From Cellulosimicrobium cellulans (GTDB taxonomy: Bacteria; Actinomycetota; Actinomycetes; Actinomycetales; Cellulomonadaceae): 64,000 bases of DNA. The notes under the pieces are model-generated. The model was not told the origin of the DNA. It made no database searches and was given only the letters and a program-made list of their open reading frames with translations. How positions within the stretch are numbered: position 1 is the first letter of the stretch; each line of letters begins with the position of its first letter. Where the stretch lies: NCBI RefSeq assembly GCF_006539945.1, contig NZ_BJNZ01000002.1:186001-250000 (forward strand). Reading direction: 5' to 3'. Below are positions 40,668-49,285 of the stretch, one piece after another. The position numbers were made by a program, and so were the translations under genes.

Positions 40668-41567
40668 TCAGTCGGGGAGGTCGTCGGTGACGAGGCGCGA
40701 GCGGGCCTCGTAGACGCGCAGCGGGCTGGCGGTGCTGGTGGTCGTCGCGGTGCCGGTGACGTCGGTCCAGTTGGGGGTGCCGGTGATGCGGAACTGCCCG
40801 GACCATGTCGTCGTGAGGGTGATGTTCACCTGGTCGGCGGGCTGGTCGTAGGTGTGCGCGACGGTGTGGTGGGGATAGGCCGCGCCGGGGTCGGTCGTGA
40901 TGAGCGGGGTGGTGCCGTCGCCATAGTCCCAGGTGAACGAGCGCGGGGTGGCGCGGATCTGGACCGCGATGCCCAGCAGGGTGGTGTCCAACACCTGCTC
41001 GCCAGGTTCGGTGTACGTGATGGTCGGGACGTTGACCAGGGTCCACCCGTCGGGCGGCTGCACGACGATCGGCGCCGGCGCGATCGTCAAGGTGCGAAAC
41101 GCGGCCTCAGCCTGCGCGGCGAGGTCCGCAGCCCCGATACAGGCACCATCGTCGACGAACTCCCAGCCCGAGACCGCGGTGCGTGACCCGTTGGGGCCGT
41201 TGGTCCACGTCTGACGGAACAACGGGTCCATCGCGAACTCGTCCTCCGCGCAGGCCTGGGTGTGGTCGACCGGTGTCTGCCCGCCCGGGCACACCTGCAC
41301 CAGCCCGGGAAACGTCGTGGCGGTGTCCCCGTCGAAGCACCGGAACGCCGGCCCCCGCCGAAACGCCTCCGACGCCGGACCACCACCCTCAGCAGCCGCA
41401 GGAACGTACTCCGCACCACCTTGAGGCGCATTCTTTCCGTGAATGAATGCGGCGTCGTTCTGGAAGTGTGAATTGAGCTCGGTGTCTTCGCTGCCTGCGT
41501 GCGCCACAAGTGACGCGCTCGTCAGCAGTCCGGTGAGCGCGACACCGACGAGGAGTCGGAGTTTCAT
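40668..41567 (-). CDS. Secreted protein with PKD-like domain
   Basis: A 299-residue exported protein with a classical signal peptide (KLRLLVGVALTGLL core, cleavage near AHA, residue 24). The middle part has paired cysteines (FRCFDGD, VCPGGQ, ACAEDEF, GACIGAA). The C-terminal half resembles a PKD/Ig-like fold: FTWDYGDGT and VAHTYDQPADQV are the usual PKD signatures. No enzyme motif. ATG overlaps the stop of the DUF6318 lipoprotein (41564-41567). A surface adhesion or scaffold role is likely. The 5' part has a visibly lower GC content than the neighbours. Confidence 0.82.
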   Translation of the reverse strand: MKLRLLVGVALTGLLTSASLVAHAGSEDTELNSHFQNDAAFIHGKNAPQGGAEYVPAAAEGGGPASEAFRRGPAFRCFDGDTATTFPGLVQVCPGGQTPVDHTQACAEDEFAMDPLFRQTWTNGPNGSRTAVSGWEFVDDGACIGAADLAAQAEAAFRTLTIAPAPIVVQPPDGWTLVNVPTITYTEPGEQVLDTTLLGIAVQIRATPRSFTWDYGDGTTPLITTDPGAAYPHHTVAHTYDQPADQVNITLTTTWSGQFRITGTPNWTDVTGTATTTSTASPLRVYEARSRLVTDDLPD

Positions 41568-42178
41568 TCGGCGCTCGTCACGGCCAGGACGAGCCAATCT
41601 CCGGTCGCTACCGACACGTCGATCTGCAATCGACCCGCGCCACCGTTGTCTTCAGAAACAACCGAACCGTCGGACGCGATCCGTCGATGCGGACTCTGCT
41701 GAAAGTCGAAGAGTATGGCATAGCCGTTGGCAAAATCGTCGAAATCCACGTCTGGATTGGCGACGGTGATCTCTGCACCCTCATATTTGTCGCCAGCTGC
41801 CGCGATGGACTCGGCATCCGCCCGAACGTTCGCGCAGAACTCGCACGTCTCCGACCACGTCATCGCATCCCACTCCGCGATGTCGCCCGTCGCGAGTACG
41901 TAGCCATACAACGAGAGGAAGTACTCCGCCGCCGCGGCTGCACCCTCCGCGTCGTCACGCTCCATCGCCGCGGGACGTTCCGGCTTCACCGGGCCGGTCT
42001 CGGTCGGCGAGGGCTCGGGCGTCTCCGACGGCGACGGCACGACCGGCTCCTCGACCGACGGCGACGGACCGGGGTCGCCACCACCGGTGCACCCGGCGGC
42101 CAGCCACCCCACCGCGACGACGGCACCCACGGCGAGCGACCGCCGTCGGGTACGGGACAGCACACGAGAACGACGCAC
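41564..42178 (-). CDS. DUF6318-type lipoprotein
   Basis: A 204-residue lipoprotein. The signal ends in LAAGC with Cys30 as lipid anchor, followed by a Pro/Ser/Glu linker and a folded domain (AAAAAEYFLSLYGYVLATGD, ETCEFCANVRADAESI, with a CxxC-like pair) that I recognise as DUF6318. GTG at 42178 follows AGGGGG and gives a normal signal peptide; longer frames would not. It is coupled to the PKD-like secreted protein, a pairing I believe recurs in related actinobacteria. Function unknown. Confidence 0.82.
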   Translation of the reverse strand: MRRSRVLSRTRRRSLAVGAVVAVGWLAAGCTGGGDPGPSPSVEEPVVPSPSETPEPSPTETGPVKPERPAAMERDDAEGAAAAAEYFLSLYGYVLATGDIAEWDAMTWSETCEFCANVRADAESIAAAGDKYEGAEITVANPDVDFDDFANGYAILFDFQQSPHRRIASDGSVVSEDNGGAGRLQIDVSVATGDWLVLAVTSAE

Positions 42179-42323
42179 GAGACCCCCTGCAGATCGATGC
42201 GAACCACCGCACACCACGTCCATGAGGCGTGGCGGGCTGCCCAGCAACCTAGCGAAAACCACGCGACGGGCGAAACCCTCACGTCCCGCTTTGTGGACAA
42301 CCTGTCGTCCGCCCCGCGGCGAC

Positions 42324-42806
42324 TCAGGAGCGCGAGGTCACGTACGTGTCGAGGTGCGCGAGCGACGACGCCAGGCCGGCGGCGTGGTCTTCCGGCGAGA
42401 TGCCCGACGGCACGCCCGTGGCGCGAACGGTGACACGCGCCCCGTCCGCGGCGGGCTCGACGGTCCACGTCATCGTCATGGTGCCGGCGAAGGCCGGGTC
42501 GTCGGACGGGAAGTCGACCTCCTGCACGACGCTCCGGCAAGGTACGAGGTCGACGATCGCGACGTCCACGACGTCGGTCCCCTCGCCCGTCTTGCCCGGC
42601 TCGGCGTGCGGGTCGTCGTAGGTGAGCACCATGCGGTAGCTCCCGCCGGGCCGCAGGTCGAACCGCTCGAAGCGGCCGGTCATGCCCTCGGGAGGGAGCC
42701 ACGCGACGAGCGCGTCCTGGTCGACGAGGGCCTGGTAGACGTCGCGGGGCGCCGCGGCGACGCGGCGTGACGCCTCGTCGACCCGGCCGGAACCCGCGGC
42801 GGTCAC
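42324..42806 (-). CDS. SRPBCC/AHSA1-like protein
   Basis: A 160-residue protein of the activator-of-Hsp90-ATPase-like SRPBCC family: RRVAAAPRDVYQALVDQDALVAWLPPEG at the front (in two blocks), GGSYRMVLTYDD, and a C-terminal helix SPEDHAAGLASSLAHLDTYV. Bacterial members bind small hydrophobic ligands. GTG overlaps the glgA stop (GTGA, 42803-42806), so it is co-translated with glycogen synthase, though no functional link is obvious. Confidence 0.87.
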   Translation of the reverse strand: MTAAGSGRVDEASRRVAAAPRDVYQALVDQDALVAWLPPEGMTGRFERFDLRPGGSYRMVLTYDDPHAEPGKTGEGTDVVDVAIVDLVPCRSVVQEVDFPSDDPAFAGTMTMTWTVEPAADGARVTVRATGVPSGISPEDHAAGLASSLAHLDTYVTSRS

Positions 42807-44014
42807 GACTCCCCCAGCACCGTGCGGTAGACCTCGAGCGTGCGCTCACCGATCGCGTCCCACGCGAAGTGGTCCTCGACCCGCTGCCGCGCGGCGCGGC
42901 CCATCGCGGCGGCGCGCTCGGGGTCGCTCACGACCTGGGTCAGGGCGGCCGCGAGGTCCGCGACGAACCGGTCGGGGTCGAGGGGGGTGCCCGTGCCGTC
43001 GTCCGCCTGGTCGATGGGCACGAGGAGGCCGGTGACGCCGTCGTCCACGACCTCGGGGATGCCGCCCGTGGCGGTCCCGACGACGGGCAGACCGACGGCC
43101 ATGGCCTCGAGGTTGACGATGCCGAGCGGCTCGTACACCGACGGGCACACGAACACCGTGGACGCGGCGAGCACGGCGACGAGCTCGGCACGCGGGAGCA
43201 TCTGCTCGATCCAGACGACGCCGCTGCGCTCCTTCTGCAGCTCGGCGACGGCGCCGCTCACCTCGGCGGCGATCTCCGGCGTGTCGGGGGCGCCCGCGCA
43301 CAGGACGAGCTGGACGTCCTCGGGCAGCGAGCGCGCGGCGCGCAGCAGGTAGGGCAGACCCTTCTGCCGCGTGATCCGGCCGACGAACACGACGGCGGGG
43401 CGGTCGGGGTCGATGCCGAGGTCGCGCACGACCCGCCCCGCGACGTCGGTCTGCGTCCCCGGCTCGGGGCGCCGCCAGCCGTCGAGGTCGATGCCGTTGT
43501 GCACCACGTGGACCTTCGCGGGGTCGACCTGCGGGTAGACCCGCAGGATGTCGTCGCGCATCCCCCCGGACACCGCGACGATCCCGGCCGCGCCCTCGTA
43601 CGCGGTGCGCTCGGCCCAGGACGACAGCGCGTACCCGCCGCCGAGCTGCTCGGCCTTCCACGGGCGCAGCGGCTCGAGCGAGTGCGCGGACAGCACGTGC
43701 GGGACGCCGTGCAGCAGCCCGGCCAGGTGGCCTCCGAGGTTCGCGTACCAGGTGTGGGAGTGCACGAGGTCGGCGCCCGCGACGTCGTCGGCCATCTGGA
43801 GGTCGACGCCGAACGTGCCGAGCGCGGCGTTGGCCCCCGAGAGGACGCCCGGGACCGAGTAGCCGCTCACACCGTCCTCGCCGCGCGGCCCGTCGAAGCA
43901 GCGCACGCGCACGTCGACGTGGCGGCGCAGGACCGCGGACAGCTCGGCGACGTGCACGCCGGCACCGCCGTAGACGTGCGGCGGGTACTCACGGGTCAGC
44001 AGGTCCACTCTCAC
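42803..44014 (-). CDS. glgA: Glycogen synthase, actinobacterial GT4 type
   Basis: A 403-residue family 4 glycosyltransferase that uses ADP-glucose (GlgA/GlgM group in actinobacteria). The N-terminus VRVDLLTREYPPHVYGGAG is the usual family start and fixes GTG at 44014. Further motifs: HSHTWYANLGG, VFVGRITRQKG and the C-terminal E-x7-E motif in PSVYEPLGIVNLEAM. TACGGT lies seven bases before the GTG, suggesting a leaderless message. glgC is divergent, so the pair forms the glycogen/maltosyl-phosphate entry steps. Confidence 0.95.
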   Translation of the reverse strand: MRVDLLTREYPPHVYGGAGVHVAELSAVLRRHVDVRVRCFDGPRGEDGVSGYSVPGVLSGANAALGTFGVDLQMADDVAGADLVHSHTWYANLGGHLAGLLHGVPHVLSAHSLEPLRPWKAEQLGGGYALSSWAERTAYEGAAGIVAVSGGMRDDILRVYPQVDPAKVHVVHNGIDLDGWRRPEPGTQTDVAGRVVRDLGIDPDRPAVVFVGRITRQKGLPYLLRAARSLPEDVQLVLCAGAPDTPEIAAEVSGAVAELQKERSGVVWIEQMLPRAELVAVLAASTVFVCPSVYEPLGIVNLEAMAVGLPVVGTATGGIPEVVDDGVTGLLVPIDQADDGTGTPLDPDRFVADLAAALTQVVSDPERAAAMGRAARQRVEDHFAWDAIGERTLEVYRTVLGES

Positions 44015-44021
44015 GCGCCAC

Positions 44022-44027
44022 ACCGTA
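44022..44027 (-). promoter_or_regulatory. Putative leaderless -10 of glgA
   Basis: GGCTACGGT on the minus strand, with TACGGT seven bases before GTG 44014. The same nine bases occur before glgC. Confidence 0.55.
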
Positions 44028-44174
44028 GCCGAGTCGCCCGCCGCGGTCCCGCGATGACCGCCGGCGGGCCTGTTCCCGCCCCGCGCGAGAGCGCGCGCCG
44101 ACGCCGCGAGCGAGCGCGAGGGCGCGCCGCGCCCAGGATGCGGCTCCCTGCTGCGTGGTGCCGCCCCGAGGGGC

Positions 44175-44180
44175 TACGGT
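44175..44180 (+). promoter_or_regulatory. Putative leaderless -10 of glgC
   Basis: GGCTACGGT with TACGGT six bases before ATG 44187; no Shine-Dalgarno sequence. Confidence 0.55.
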
Positions 44181-44186
44181 CTGGGC

Positions 44187-45428
44187 ATGGCCGCCGCACC
44201 ACGAGTCCTCGCCATCGTCCTCGCCGGGGGCGAGGGCAAGCGCCTCATGCCGCTGACCGCCTCGCGGGCCAAGCCCGCGGTGCCGTTCGGAGGCATCTAC
44301 CGACTGGTCGACTTCGCGCTGTCCAACCTCGTGAACTCGCACTACCTGCACATCATCGTGCTCACGCAGTACAAGTCGCACAGCCTCGACCGCCACATCA
44401 CCAAGACCTGGCGCATGTCGTCGCTCCTCGGCAACTACGTGGCGCCCGTCCCCGCGCAGCAGCGCGTGGGCAAGCACTGGTACCTCGGCAGCGCCGACGC
44501 GATCTACCAGTGCCTCAACATCATCGACGACGAGCGGCCGGACATCGTCGTCGTGGTCGGCGCCGACCACGTGTACCGCATGGACTTCTCCCAGATGGTC
44601 GACGCGCACGTCGAGTCGGGCGCGCAGCTCACCGTCGCGGGCATCCGCCAGCCGATCTCCATGGCGGACCAGTTCGGCGTCATCGAGACCGACCCGAAGG
44701 ACCCCACGAAGATCGCGGCGTTCCGCGAGAAGCCCAAGGACCCGGTCGGCCTCGCGGACTCGCCCGACGAGGTGCTCGCGTCGATGGGCAACTACGTCAT
44801 CGACACGGACGCGCTCGTCGACGCCGTGACGTCCGACGCCGCGAACGCGGACTCGCGCCACGACATGGGCGGCGACATCGTGCCCGCGTTCGTCGAGAAG
44901 GGCACGGCGGCGGTCTACGACTTCATCCGCAACGACGTCCCGGGCTCGACGGACCGCGACCGCGACTACTGGCGCGACGTGGGGACGATCGACTCCTACT
45001 ACGACGCGAACAAGGACCTCATCGCGGTCACCCCGGTCTTCAACCTCTACAACGAGGAGTGGCCGCTGCACACCGGCTACACGGGGCTGCCGCCCGCGAA
45101 GTTCGTGCACGCGGGCCGCGGTCGCCTCGGGCACGCCGCGGACTCCCTCGTCTCCCCCGGCGTGATCATCTCGGGCGCGACGGCGGTCGGATCGGTGCTC
45201 TCGCCCGGCACCTACCTGCACTCGTGGTCGTCGGTGTCGGACTCCGTGCTCATGGACGGGGTGCAGGTGCACCGCCACGCGCAGGTCCACCGCGCGATCA
45301 TCGACAAGAACGTCGTCGTGGGCGAGCAGGCACGCATCGGCCTCGACCCCGAGCAGGACCGCGCCCGCGGGTTCACGGTCACCGAGTCCGGCATCACGGT
45401 CGTCCCCAAGGGGACGGTCGTCGAGTGA
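44187..45428 (+). CDS. glgC: Glucose-1-phosphate adenylyltransferase (ADP-glucose pyrophosphorylase)
   Basis: A 413-residue enzyme that makes ADP-glucose from ATP and glucose 1-phosphate, the committed step of glycogen synthesis. The nucleotide-binding [16 protein letters not shown] at the N-terminus, [15 protein letters not shown], the sugar-binding region FREKPKDP, and [15 protein letters not shown] are all intact. The C-terminal left-handed beta helix (about residues 300-410) is the allosteric part. It is divergent from glgA and overlaps or nearly overlaps serB. Confidence 0.97.
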   Translation: MAAAPRVLAIVLAGGEGKRLMPLTASRAKPAVPFGGIYRLVDFALSNLVNSHYLHIIVLTQYKSHSLDRHITKTWRMSSLLGNYVAPVPAQQRVGKHWYLGSADAIYQCLNIIDDERPDIVVVVGADHVYRMDFSQMVDAHVESGAQLTVAGIRQPISMADQFGVIETDPKDPTKIAAFREKPKDPVGLADSPDEVLASMGNYVIDTDALVDAVTSDAANADSRHDMGGDIVPAFVEKGTAAVYDFIRNDVPGSTDRDRDYWRDVGTIDSYYDANKDLIAVTPVFNLYNEEWPLHTGYTGLPPAKFVHAGRGRLGHAADSLVSPGVIISGATAVGSVLSPGTYLHSWSSVSDSVLMDGVQVHRHAQVHRAIIDKNVVVGEQARIGLDPEQDRARGFTVTESGITVVPKGTVVE

Positions 45429-45544
45429 CGCCCACCACCGCCGGCGTCGTGCCCGACGCCGTCCTCGTCGCGCTGCCCGTCGACGCACCCGCCGAGGTGC
45501 CCGGCCCGGGCACCGACGAGACCGACACCGCGAGGAGCCCCCGC

Positions 45545-46213
45545 GTGACCCCCGACCCCACGAGCGGCCCCGTCCGGCTCCTCGTCATGGACGTCGACTC
45601 GACGCTCATCGAGCAGGAGGTCATCGAGCTCCTCGCCGACCATGCGGGCACGCGTGCCGACGTCTCCGAGGTGACCGAGCGCGCGATGCGCGGTGAGATC
45701 GACTTCGCCGCCTCGCTGCGCGAGCGCGTCGCGACCCTCGCCGGCGTGCCCGTCGAGGCGTTCGCCGACGTCCGGTCCCGCGCGACGTTCACGCCCGGTG
45801 TGCGCGACCTCGTCGCCGAGGCGCACCGCCGCGGCTGGGAGGTCGCGCTGGTCTCGGGCGGCTTCGAGGAGATCGTCGCCGACCTCGCGGCCGAGCTCGG
45901 GATCACGCGCTTCCGCGCGAACCGGCTCGAGGTCGCCGACGGCCGGCTCACCGGTCGCACGACCGGACCGGTGGTGGACCGCGCCGCGAAGGAGCTCGCG
46001 CTGCGCGAGTTCGCGGACGAGCTCGGCCTGCCGATGAGCGCGACGATCGCCGTGGGCGACGGCGCGAACGACCTCGACATGATCGGCGCCGCGGGCATCG
46101 GCGTCGCGTTCGCCGCGAAGCCGGTCGTGCGGGCCCAGGCGCCCTACGGCGTCGACGGCCCGCGCATCGACGCCGTCCTCGACGTCGTCGACCGTGTGGA
46201 CTCCGCCCGCTGA
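45545..46213 (+). CDS. serB: Phosphoserine phosphatase (HAD family)
   Basis: A 222-residue HAD-superfamily enzyme for the last step of serine synthesis. Catalytic MDVDSTLIEQEV has Asp16/Asp18; SGGF (motif II), a conserved Lys in DRAAKELALREF, and VGDGANDLDMIGAAG (motif IV) are present. No ACT domain. GTG at 45545 is preferred because GAGGAG stands eight bases before it. An in-frame GTG at 45425 overlaps the glgC stop (GTGA) and would add a 40-residue low-complexity leader. Confidence 0.92.
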   Translation: MTPDPTSGPVRLLVMDVDSTLIEQEVIELLADHAGTRADVSEVTERAMRGEIDFAASLRERVATLAGVPVEAFADVRSRATFTPGVRDLVAEAHRRGWEVALVSGGFEEIVADLAAELGITRFRANRLEVADGRLTGRTTGPVVDRAAKELALREFADELGLPMSATIAVGDGANDLDMIGAAGIGVAFAAKPVVRAQAPYGVDGPRIDAVLDVVDRVDSAR

Positions 46214-46225
46214 GGCGCGACCCGC

Positions 46226-46269
46226 ACGCGAGAGAGCCCTGGTCCGCACGGACCAGGGCTCTCTCGCGT
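46226..46269. terminator. Strong bidirectional terminator between serB and sixA
   Basis: A 20-base perfect stem (left arm 46226-46245 beginning ACGCGAGAGAGCC, right arm 46250-46269) with a GCAC loop, between convergent genes. Confidence 0.96.
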
Positions 46270-46288
46270 CACGACCGGGACGGGACCC

Positions 46289-46825
46289 TCAGGACGGGCG
46301 ACCCACGTAGGTGAGCAGGGCCCCCCGGGGCACCCAGGAGTCCCAGGCCGTCGCCGACTCCAGGACGGAGTACGTCGCGGTCGGCACGCCGACGCGCACC
46401 TGGGCGAGCGCCCCGCCGTCGGACGACGGGTCGGCCAGGTGCGACGCCGTCGCCGCCATCGTGGGCTCGTGCCCGACGACGAGCAGCGTGCGCACGCGCG
46501 AGTCCGTCGAGCGGACGAGGTCCAGCACGTCGGTGACGTCGGCCGCGTAGAGGTCGTCGCTCACCACGACGTCGGGGTCCACGTCGCCCAGGTGCGCGGA
46601 CAGGAGCTCCCACGTCTGGCGCGTGCGGAGCGCCGAGGAGCACAGCACGCGCTCGGGGACGAGCCCCGTCTCGCGCAGCGCGCCGCCGACGCGGACCGCC
46701 TGCCGCCGTCCGTTCAGGGCGAGGGGTCGCAGGACGTCGTCGATGCTCCCGCCGCCCGGCTCAGCCTTCGCGTGGCGCAGGAGGACGAGACGGCGCACGC
46801 CGCCGTCGGTGGTCTCCGCGCCCAT
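46289..46825 (-). CDS. sixA: SixA-like phosphohistidine phosphatase
   Basis: A 178-residue histidine phosphatase. Catalytic RHG-type motif LLRHAKAE with His18, Arg in SSALRTRQTW, and the second histidine in LLVVGHEPTM are present. SixA removes phosphate from histidine on signalling or PTS proteins. ATG at 46825 has AGGAGG five bases upstream, which decides over a GTG at 46843 that overlaps the fabI stop. It follows fabG and fabI and is probably co-transcribed. Confidence 0.9.
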   Translation of the reverse strand: MGAETTDGGVRRLVLLRHAKAEPGGGSIDDVLRPLALNGRRQAVRVGGALRETGLVPERVLCSSALRTRQTWELLSAHLGDVDPDVVVSDDLYAADVTDVLDLVRSTDSRVRTLLVVGHEPTMAATASHLADPSSDGGALAQVRVGVPTATYSVLESATAWDSWVPRGALLTYVGRPS

Positions 46826-46839
46826 GCGCTCCTCCTGAG

Positions 46840-47607
46840 TCACTGCCCCATGGCGTGCACGCCGCCGTCGACGTGCACGATCTCACCGGTCGTCGCCGGG
46901 AACCAGTCGGACAGGAGCGCGACGACCGCGCGCGCGGCGGGCTCCGCCGTCGTCTGGTCCCAGCCGAGGGGCGCCCGCTTGGGCCAGCCGTCCTCCATCT
47001 GCTCGAAGCCGGGGATTGACTTGGCGGCCGTCGTGCGGATCGGGCCCGCGGAGACGAGGTTGGCGCGGATGCCGTCCGGGCCGAGGTCGCGTGCGAGGTA
47101 ACGGTTCGCGGACTCGAGGCCGGCCTTCGCGACGCCCATCCAGTCGTAGACGGGCCAGGCGAACTGCGCGTCGAACGTGAGGCCCACCACAGCGCCACCG
47201 TTCGTCATGAGCGGCTTGGCGGCGACCGCGAGCGACTTGTAGGAGAACGTCGAGACCTGGAGCGCGGTGGCCACGTCCTCCCAGGTGCCGGAGAGGAAGT
47301 TGCCGCCCATGACGCTCTGCGGCGCGAAGCCGATCGAGTGCACGACGCCGTCGAGGCGGTCCGTGTGCTCACGGACGGCGTCGGCCAGGCCGGCGAGGTC
47401 GTCGTCGTTCGTCACGTCGAGCTGGACGACGGGCGCCTCGACGGGCAGGCGCTTGGAGAAGGCCTGCGTGAGCTTCATCTGGCGGCCGAACGAGGAGAGC
47501 ACGACCTCGGCCCCCTCCTCCTGCGCGAGACGCGCCGCGTGGAACGCGATCGAGGAGTCGGTGAGCACTCCGGTGATCAGGAGCTTCTTGCCGTCGAGCA
47601 GACCCAT
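46840..47607 (-). CDS. fabI: Enoyl-ACP reductase, InhA type
   Basis: A 255-residue short-chain dehydrogenase for the last step of fatty-acid elongation, NADH-dependent. It opens with MGLLDGKKLLITG and the InhA-like TDSSIAFHAARLAQEEG. The catalytic pair is Tyr154 and Lys161 in YDWMGVAKAG (Y-x6-K), and SAGPIRTTAAKSIPGF is the substrate loop. InhA is the target of isoniazid and triclosan. ATG at 47607 follows GGAAGGA. fabG is 129 bases upstream, the same order as the mycobacterial mabA-inhA pair. Confidence 0.96.
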   Translation of the reverse strand: MGLLDGKKLLITGVLTDSSIAFHAARLAQEEGAEVVLSSFGRQMKLTQAFSKRLPVEAPVVQLDVTNDDDLAGLADAVREHTDRLDGVVHSIGFAPQSVMGGNFLSGTWEDVATALQVSTFSYKSLAVAAKPLMTNGGAVVGLTFDAQFAWPVYDWMGVAKAGLESANRYLARDLGPDGIRANLVSAGPIRTTAAKSIPGFEQMEDGWPKRAPLGWDQTTAEPAARAVVALLSDWFPATTGEIVHVDGGVHAMGQ

Positions 47608-47736
47608 CGGTTTCCTTCCGTCGTGCACCCGCCGTGCGGGCGCGCTGAGGCTGAGCGTACTGAAAGAGAGGGGGCGCGGGCGCGCCGGTGACTGCCGCCG
47701 TGACCGGTCCCACGGGCGGGGACGGTCACGGTCGGG

Positions 47737-48462
47737 TCAGTGGCCCATGCCGAGGCCACCGTCCACGGGGATGACGGCCCCCGAGACGTACGCGGCGTCG
47801 TCGGACGCGAGGAACTGCACGACCCCGGCGACCTCCTCGGCCTGCGCGAAGCGCCCGGCGGGGATCGCGGCCTTGTACGCGGCCTGGCGCTCCTCGGGCA
47901 GCTCGGCGGTCATCGCGGTGTCGATGAACCCGGGCGCCACGACGTTCGCCGTGATGTTGCGCGACCCGAGCTCGCGCGTGATCGAGCGCGCCATGCCGAC
48001 GAGCGCGGCCTTGGAGGACGCGTAGTTGACCTGCCCCGCGCCGCCGTAGAGGCCGATCACGGACGACACGAGCACGATGCGGCCGCGGCGCAGGCGGATC
48101 ATGCCCTTGCTCACGCGGCGCACGCAGCGGAACGTGCCGGTGAGGTTGACGTCGATCACGGACTCGAAGTCCTCGTCGGTCATGCGCAGCAGGAGCTGGT
48201 CGTGCGTGACGCCCGCGTTCGCGACGAGCACCTCGACCGGCCCGAGCTCCTTCTCGATCTCGGTGAACGCAGCATCCACAGCCGCGGTGTCGGTGATGTC
48301 CGCCACGGCGCCGAAGACGCCCTCGGGCAGCTCGCCGCCCCGGTAGACGGTCGCGACGCGGTCGCCGTTCGCCACGAACCGCTCGGCGATCGCGCGGCCG
48401 ATCCCCCGGTTCGCGCCGGTGACGACGACGGTGCGCGGGGCGGGTGCGGTGGCTTCGGACAC
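47737..48462 (-). CDS. fabG: 3-oxoacyl-ACP reductase (MabA/FabG)
   Basis: A 241-residue NADPH-dependent short-chain dehydrogenase that reduces beta-ketoacyl-ACP. TGANRGIGRAIAERF binds cofactor; the catalytic triad is Ser134, Tyr147 and Lys151 (LVSSVIG, NYASSK); NAG is at residues 82-84. GTG at 48462 follows GAGGAG. It precedes fabI and sixA on the same strand, like mabA-inhA. Confidence 0.95.
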   Translation of the reverse strand: MSEATAPAPRTVVVTGANRGIGRAIAERFVANGDRVATVYRGGELPEGVFGAVADITDTAAVDAAFTEIEKELGPVEVLVANAGVTHDQLLLRMTDEDFESVIDVNLTGTFRCVRRVSKGMIRLRRGRIVLVSSVIGLYGGAGQVNYASSKAALVGMARSITRELGSRNITANVVAPGFIDTAMTAELPEERQAAYKAAIPAGRFAQAEEVAGVVQFLASDDAAYVSGAVIPVDGGLGMGH

Positions 48463-48659
48463 GGTGCGGCTCCTCGGGACGGTCGGGTCGGTCGGCGGCC
48501 GGGGACGGGTCCCGCACGGCCGGTGCCAAATGGGCCCGTGCGGGCTCGGGAGAGAGCCGCGCGAACGCGCCGCACCGACCGTACCGTGCGCGGGCCCCGC
48601 CGTGCGCGGTGCGCCGAGGTCACACCGCTCCCCCACACTTTGTGGGGTCCCGACAAACG

Positions 48660-48665
48660 TAGACT
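48660..48665 (+). promoter_or_regulatory. Putative leaderless -10 of the DUF3099 gene
   Basis: TAGACT ends six bases before GTG 48672. Confidence 0.5.
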
Positions 48666-48671
48666 GGACGG

Positions 48672-49040
48672 GTGAGCACACGACGCACGGCCCGGAGGTC
48701 GGCCGAGGCGGTCCCGAGCATCACGTCAGCCCCGGAGCCGCTGGCCGCCGACCAGTCACGCCGCGAGCGCAAGTACCTCATCCAGATGGGCATCCGCATC
48801 GTGTGCTTCGTGGCCGCGATCCTCGTCGCGCCGAGCTGGCTGACCTGGGTGTTCGCCGCTGCGGCGATCGTCCTGCCGTACAGCGCGGTGCTCATCGCCA
48901 ACGCCGGCCGCGACCAGGCCCACTACGACACCTCGCCGATGGAGCACCGCGCGCTGCCTGCCGCCGGAGTGCCGGGATCCCACGGGATCGCCGGCGGAGA
49001 GTCGCCCGACCCGCAGGACCACGAGGAGGACCACCGGTGA
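48672..49040 (+). CDS. DUF3099 membrane protein
   Basis: A 122-residue small membrane protein with the DUF3099 pattern: ITSAPEPLAADQSRRERKYL, then two transmembrane helices (about residues 40-78) and a hydrophilic tail. Found in most actinobacteria; function unknown. Likely leaderless. The stop overlaps the next start (GTGA, 49037-49040), tying it to a small Cys/His protein and SURF1, so it may relate to the respiratory chain. Confidence 0.88.
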   Translation: MSTRRTARRSAEAVPSITSAPEPLAADQSRRERKYLIQMGIRIVCFVAAILVAPSWLTWVFAAAAIVLPYSAVLIANAGRDQAHYDTSPMEHRALPAAGVPGSHGIAGGESPDPQDHEEDHR

Positions 49041-49285
49041 CCGACGTCCTGGGCCTCGCCGACCCCGTCGGCGAGGAGGATCTGGTGTGCAGCGCCAAGG
49101 GCTGCCGAGAGGCGGCCGTCTGGGGCCTGCTGTGGAACAACCCCAAGATCCACACGCCCGAGCGGCGCAAGGTCTGGCTCGCGTGCGACACGCACCGCGA
49201 GCACCTGGAGACGTTCCTCGGCGCCCGCTCGTTCTGGCGCTCGACCGTGCCCGTCGACGAGCTCGAGCGCCGGGCGGCCCCGTGA
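49037..49285 (+). CDS. Small conserved protein with Cys/His pattern, DUF3099-SURF1 operon
   Basis: An 82-residue protein conserved in actinobacteria, sometimes mislabelled as acetone carboxylase. It has VCSAKGCREAAVWGLLWNNPK and, later, VWLACDTHREHLETFL: Cys-x4-Cys and Cys-x2-His could bind one zinc ion. GTG overlaps the DUF3099 stop and has GAGGAGG upstream; its own stop overlaps the SURF1 start (GTGA, 49282-49285). The function is unknown, but strict coupling to SURF1 suggests a link to cytochrome oxidase assembly. Confidence 0.82.
   Translation: MTDVLGLADPVGEEDLVCSAKGCREAAVWGLLWNNPKIHTPERRKVWLACDTHREHLETFLGARSFWRSTVPVDELERRAAP

Noticed and set aside
45425-45544. N-terminal extension of SerB from GTG 45425
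   Set aside because: Low-complexity Pro/Val/Thr sequence without conservation signals; GAGGAG before 45545 is the better start, though the GTGA overlap keeps the alternative open.
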